From NCBI RefSeq assembly GCF_900110255.1, contig NZ_FODD01000028.1, positions 58,384 to 122,383 of the forward strand: a stretch of 64,000 nucleotides of DNA, given 5' to 3'. This DNA comes from Actinacidiphila rubida (GTDB taxonomy: Bacteria; Actinomycetota; Actinomycetes; Streptomycetales; Streptomycetaceae). The position numbers were made by a program, and so were the translations under genes. Below, piece after piece: positions 63,996 through 64,000 of the stretch. The first letter of the stretch is position 1, and every line of letters starts with the position of its first letter. Below the pieces are notes generated by a model. The model worked only from the letters and a program-made list of their open reading frames with translations. It did no database searches and was not told the DNA's origin.

Positions 63996-64000
63996 ATTGA

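Noticed and set aside
62392..64000. Intact integrative element at tRNA-Thr
   Set aside because: No integrase, excisionase or second att copy lies within the window, so only a remnant can be suggested.

Overview
The window is about 72% GC, with strongly G/C-biased third codon positions, many short -10-to-start distances that suggest leaderless transcripts, a SARP/AfsR-type regulator, an NsdA-like regulator, an LAxTG sortase substrate and a ydaO-type riboswitch upstream of an M23 peptidase. Together these point to a Streptomyces (or very close streptomycete) chromosome. No plasmid, phage structural or CRISPR genes are visible.

Left accessory block (1-5.7 kb): a truncated radical SAM gene, a HAD phosphatase, an XRE-DUF5919-type regulator overlapping a Nudix hydrolase, an HD-domain hydrolase, a DAO-type FAD oxidoreductase and an unrecognised 451-residue protein. 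Three of these carry a TTA codon, rare in streptomycetes and dependent on the bldA tRNA. 5.8-21.5 kb: a secreted protein with five 156-bp FG-GAP-like repeats, an NAD(P)-binding oxidoreductase, a zinc-ribbon protein, uppP behind two related inverted repeats, a VOC protein, a translationally coupled pair (secreted subtilase plus secreted FG-GAP protein) and a large SARP-AAA-TPR regulator.

21.6-34 kb: an LLM-type flavin oxidoreductase faces a potassium-uptake locus on the minus strand: a KimA-like importer followed by kdp genes in the unusual order (kdpF-like)-kdpB-kdpC-kdpA, behind an 11-bp-period direct repeat that could be a response-regulator site. Upstream lie a LysE exporter, a B3/B4-domain protein and a MocR regulator on one strand, then a YihY membrane protein. 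34-42 kb is a secretome stretch: sedolisin, GH18-like protein, LAxTG surface protein, DUF4240 protein, Tat-exported amidase, and an M23 peptidase under a c-di-AMP riboswitch.

42-54 kb holds regulators (XRE/MmyB-like, LuxR, XRE-cupin), a methyltransferase, FMN reductase, acetyltransferase, alpha/beta hydrolase, Uma2-family protein, PrsW protease, trmB, an L-2-hydroxyglutarate oxidase and an NsdA-like regulator. 55-62.4 kb holds a stand-alone asparagine-synthase-like protein with an altered PP-loop, the DNA polymerase III delta-prime gene, a membrane-anchored esterase-like protein, a tripeptidyl-aminopeptidase-type lipoprotein and tRNA-Thr(CGT) with a strong terminator. Right of the tRNA the sequence is accessory again: a probably truncated gene whose stop lies inside that terminator, and a complete 885-bp IS5-like element with a frameshifted transposase and an ATT target duplication, ending at the window edge.

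Themes: potassium/c-di-AMP homeostasis (kimA, kdp, riboswitch), wall and extracellular hydrolysis (several exported enzymes), and mobile or accessory DNA at both ends. Assignments come from reading motifs by eye; no database search was possible.
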